Origin: Desulfobulbus sp.
Lineage (GTDB): Bacteria > Desulfobacterota > Desulfobulbia > Desulfobulbales > Desulfobulbaceae
NCBI RefSeq assembly: GCF_030824455.1
Contig: NZ_JAVBXR010000033.1
Coordinates: 1 to 64,000 of the forward strand
DNA: 64,000 bases
Direction of reading: 5' to 3'
In this document: positions 62,734 to 64,000 of the stretch, one piece after another
Numbering within the stretch: the first letter of the stretch is position 1
How the letters are laid out: each line of letters opens with the position of its first letter
Program-made: the position numbers and the translations under genes
Notes under the pieces: generated by a model
Seen by the model: the letters and a program-made list of their open reading frames with translations, nothing else
Told to the model about the DNA's origin: nothing
The model's database searches: none

Positions 62734-64000
62734 ATGGCAATGAACCTTACCAGGCGGAATTTCCTCAAAACCGCCTCGATTGCCGCTGCGTCCGTGCCGC
62801 TGTCCAAGGTGGCGGCTCAAGCAGAATCAGGAGTCGTCAAAACGCCCCTGGCTGCTCCGGGGACTTTTAAAAATACCCAGACAGCGGTCGGCGGCGTGTG
62901 CGAGATGTGTTTCTGGCGGTGTCAGCTGATTGGAAAAATCCGCGACGGTCGTTTGATCAAGCTGGAAGGCAATCCGAAATCAATCGACAACGGCGTCTCC
63001 ATCTGCGCCCGCGGCAACGCCGGCGTCAAACTGCTCTACGATCCGGACCGGCTCAAATACCCGCTCAAAAACGTCGGCAAACGCGGCGCGCCCAAATGGC
63101 AGCGCATCTCCTGGGAGGAAGCGCTCGACACCTGCGGCAGCAAGCTGAAGGAAATTCAAGAAAAGCACGGCGCCAAGGGCATCGCCATGTTTCCCCACGG
63201 CTCCACCGCCACCTACCCGATGGGCTTTCTTGAAAACGTCGTGGGCACTCACAACGTCTCCGAGGCCTCGTTCTTCCAATGCCGCGGCATCCGCGACACC
63301 GCCTACATGGCCACCATCGGCCTGCCGCCCAATGAAGACGTGGACATGGCCAACGCCAAGGTCATCTTTTTCATCGGCAACCATCTGGGCGAGAACGTCC
63401 ACGTGTCCCATCTCAAGCGCTATCTCAAGGGCTTGGAGAACGGCGCCAAACTGATCGTGGTCGATCCCCGCTACTCAGCCTCGGCGGCCAAGTCGGACAT
63501 CTGGGTGCAAATCCGGCCCGGCACCGACACCGCCTTCATGCTCGCGATCATGAACTATCTGATCCAGAACAAGAAGTACAACGCCGAATTCATTGAAGCC
63601 CACGGCGAGGGTTTTGACAAGATGGCCGAGGGCATCAAGGAATGGACCCTCGAAAAAGCGGCCAAGGAATGCGACGTGCCCGCCGAGCAGATCAAGGAAG
63701 TGGCCGAACTGCTGGCCGCCAACATGCCCAATGTCGCCATTCACCCCGGCCGTCACGTGTCCTGGAACGGCAACGACTTCCAGCGCCAACGCGCCCTGGC
63801 CTGCCTCACCGGCGTGCTCGGCGCCTTCGGCGTCAAGGGCGGCTTTGTCCAACCCAAAGGGCCCAAGGGCCTGGGCAAGGTTGGCTGGCCAAAAGGTGAG
63901 AAACATGAGGAGAGCCTGCGGGAAATGGCGGATGTCCATCATTATTCGCCGCCCGGCACCCCCACCGATCTGATCCGCGACACCGCCATCACCGGCAAGC
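62734..64000 (+). CDS. molybdopterin oxidoreductase catalytic subunit, incomplete at right edge
   Basis: The first 422 residues of a Tat-exported molybdoenzyme are present; the stop lies past the window. AAGGAGG stands eight bases before ATG 62734. The Tat motif is LTRRNFLKTAS (Arg 7-8). A [4Fe-4S] site follows as C-x2-C-x3-C-x27-C (residues 56, 59, 63, 91: VCEMCFWRCQL then ICARG), a spacing of PsrA/PhsA/ArrA/TtrA-type enzymes. Cysteine 183 (SFFQCRGIRDTAY) is placed where the molybdenum ligand cysteine sits in this group. Substrate (polysulfide, thiosulfate, tetrathionate, arsenate or another) cannot be decided from this part. It is preceded by its TorD partner with a two-base gap. Confidence 0.88.
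   Translation, partial: MAMNLTRRNFLKTASIAAASVPLSKVAAQAESGVVKTPLAAPGTFKNTQTAVGGVCEMCFWRCQLIGKIRDGRLIKLEGNPKSIDNGVSICARGNAGVKLLYDPDRLKYPLKNVGKRGAPKWQRISWEEALDTCGSKLKEIQEKHGAKGIAMFPHGSTATYPMGFLENVVGTHNVSEASFFQCRGIRDTAYMATIGLPPNEDVDMANAKVIFFIGNHLGENVHVSHLKRYLKGLENGAKLIVVDPRYSASAAKSDIWVQIRPGTDTAFMLAIMNYLIQNKKYNAEFIEAHGEGFDKMAEGIKEWTLEKAAKECDVPAEQIKEVAELLAANMPNVAIHPGRHVSWNGNDFQRQRALACLTGVLGAFGVKGGFVQPKGPKGLGKVGWPKGEKHEESLREMADVHHYSPPGTPTDLIRDTAITGK

Overview
The window reads as a stretch of chromosome from a Gram-negative anaerobe of the Desulfobacterota, most like the Desulfobulbales. The reasons are the mix of a succinyl-CoA synthetase and a biotin-dependent transcarboxylase-type cluster, a diheme-type SdhCAB complex, a DctPQM TRAP transporter, a TorD/molybdopterin oxidoreductase pair, a TIGR03960-type radical SAM protein, and a long translation block (ileS to lolB-like) in an order I associate with deltaproteobacteria. 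The taxonomic call is inference; there is no rRNA or tRNA gene in the window.

Layout. 1-328: 5' end of a PAS-type signalling gene running off the left edge. 472-3150: rsmI, an inositol monophosphatase-family gene and an EamA permease (+). 3225-7850: pepF-like peptidase, a hotdog thioesterase with an apparent frameshift, leuD and leuC (-). 8139-11008: YejA-like peptide-binding protein and a P-loop ATPase fused to an Asp23/Gls24-like domain (+). 11009-12088: a 1.1-kb gene-poor stretch with a direct repeat. 12089-18296: sucC, sucD, carboxyltransferase, a 64-residue subunit candidate, and a carboxyltransferase/biotin-carrier fusion, closed by a strong terminator (+). 18344-29586: CitE-like lyase, HDOD-GGDEF protein, KamA-type aminomutase, dctM-dctQ-dctP and sdhB-sdhA-sdhC (coordinates ascending, all on -).

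30172-44987 is mixed: a TIGR04076-like/cNMP/DUF4388 protein divergent from an unrecognised 530-residue protein, then trpB, trpA, an aminotransferase and a small lipoprotein (+), a DnaJ/CbpA protein, a PBP4-type carboxypeptidase, trpB2 and the radical SAM protein (-), and a two-AMIN-domain protein (+). 44991-59213 is one long minus-strand block: ileS, lspA, fabD, ffh, rpsP, khpA, rimM, trmD, a SPOUT-type methyltransferase, rplS, rnhB, yraN, pdxA, tmk, a TPR lipoprotein and a LolB-like lipoprotein. 59439-64000: a free-standing TSCPD-domain protein, a FlK-like thioesterase, an EF-hand-like protein, torD and the first two thirds or so of a Tat-exported molybdopterin oxidoreductase cut by the right edge.

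How the genes fit together. SucCD, the transcarboxylase-type cluster and SdhCAB together cover the methylmalonyl-CoA route between propionate and fumarate used by propionate-oxidising sulfate reducers, and the TRAP system could import C4-dicarboxylates of the same route. No transposase, phage gene, CRISPR array, tRNA or rRNA was found. The observations I would check first are the small subunit in the carboxylase cluster, the ATPase-Asp23 fusion, the unrecognised protein at 31429, the free-standing TSCPD protein, the repeat-bearing gap before sucC, and the one-base frameshift in the thioesterase.
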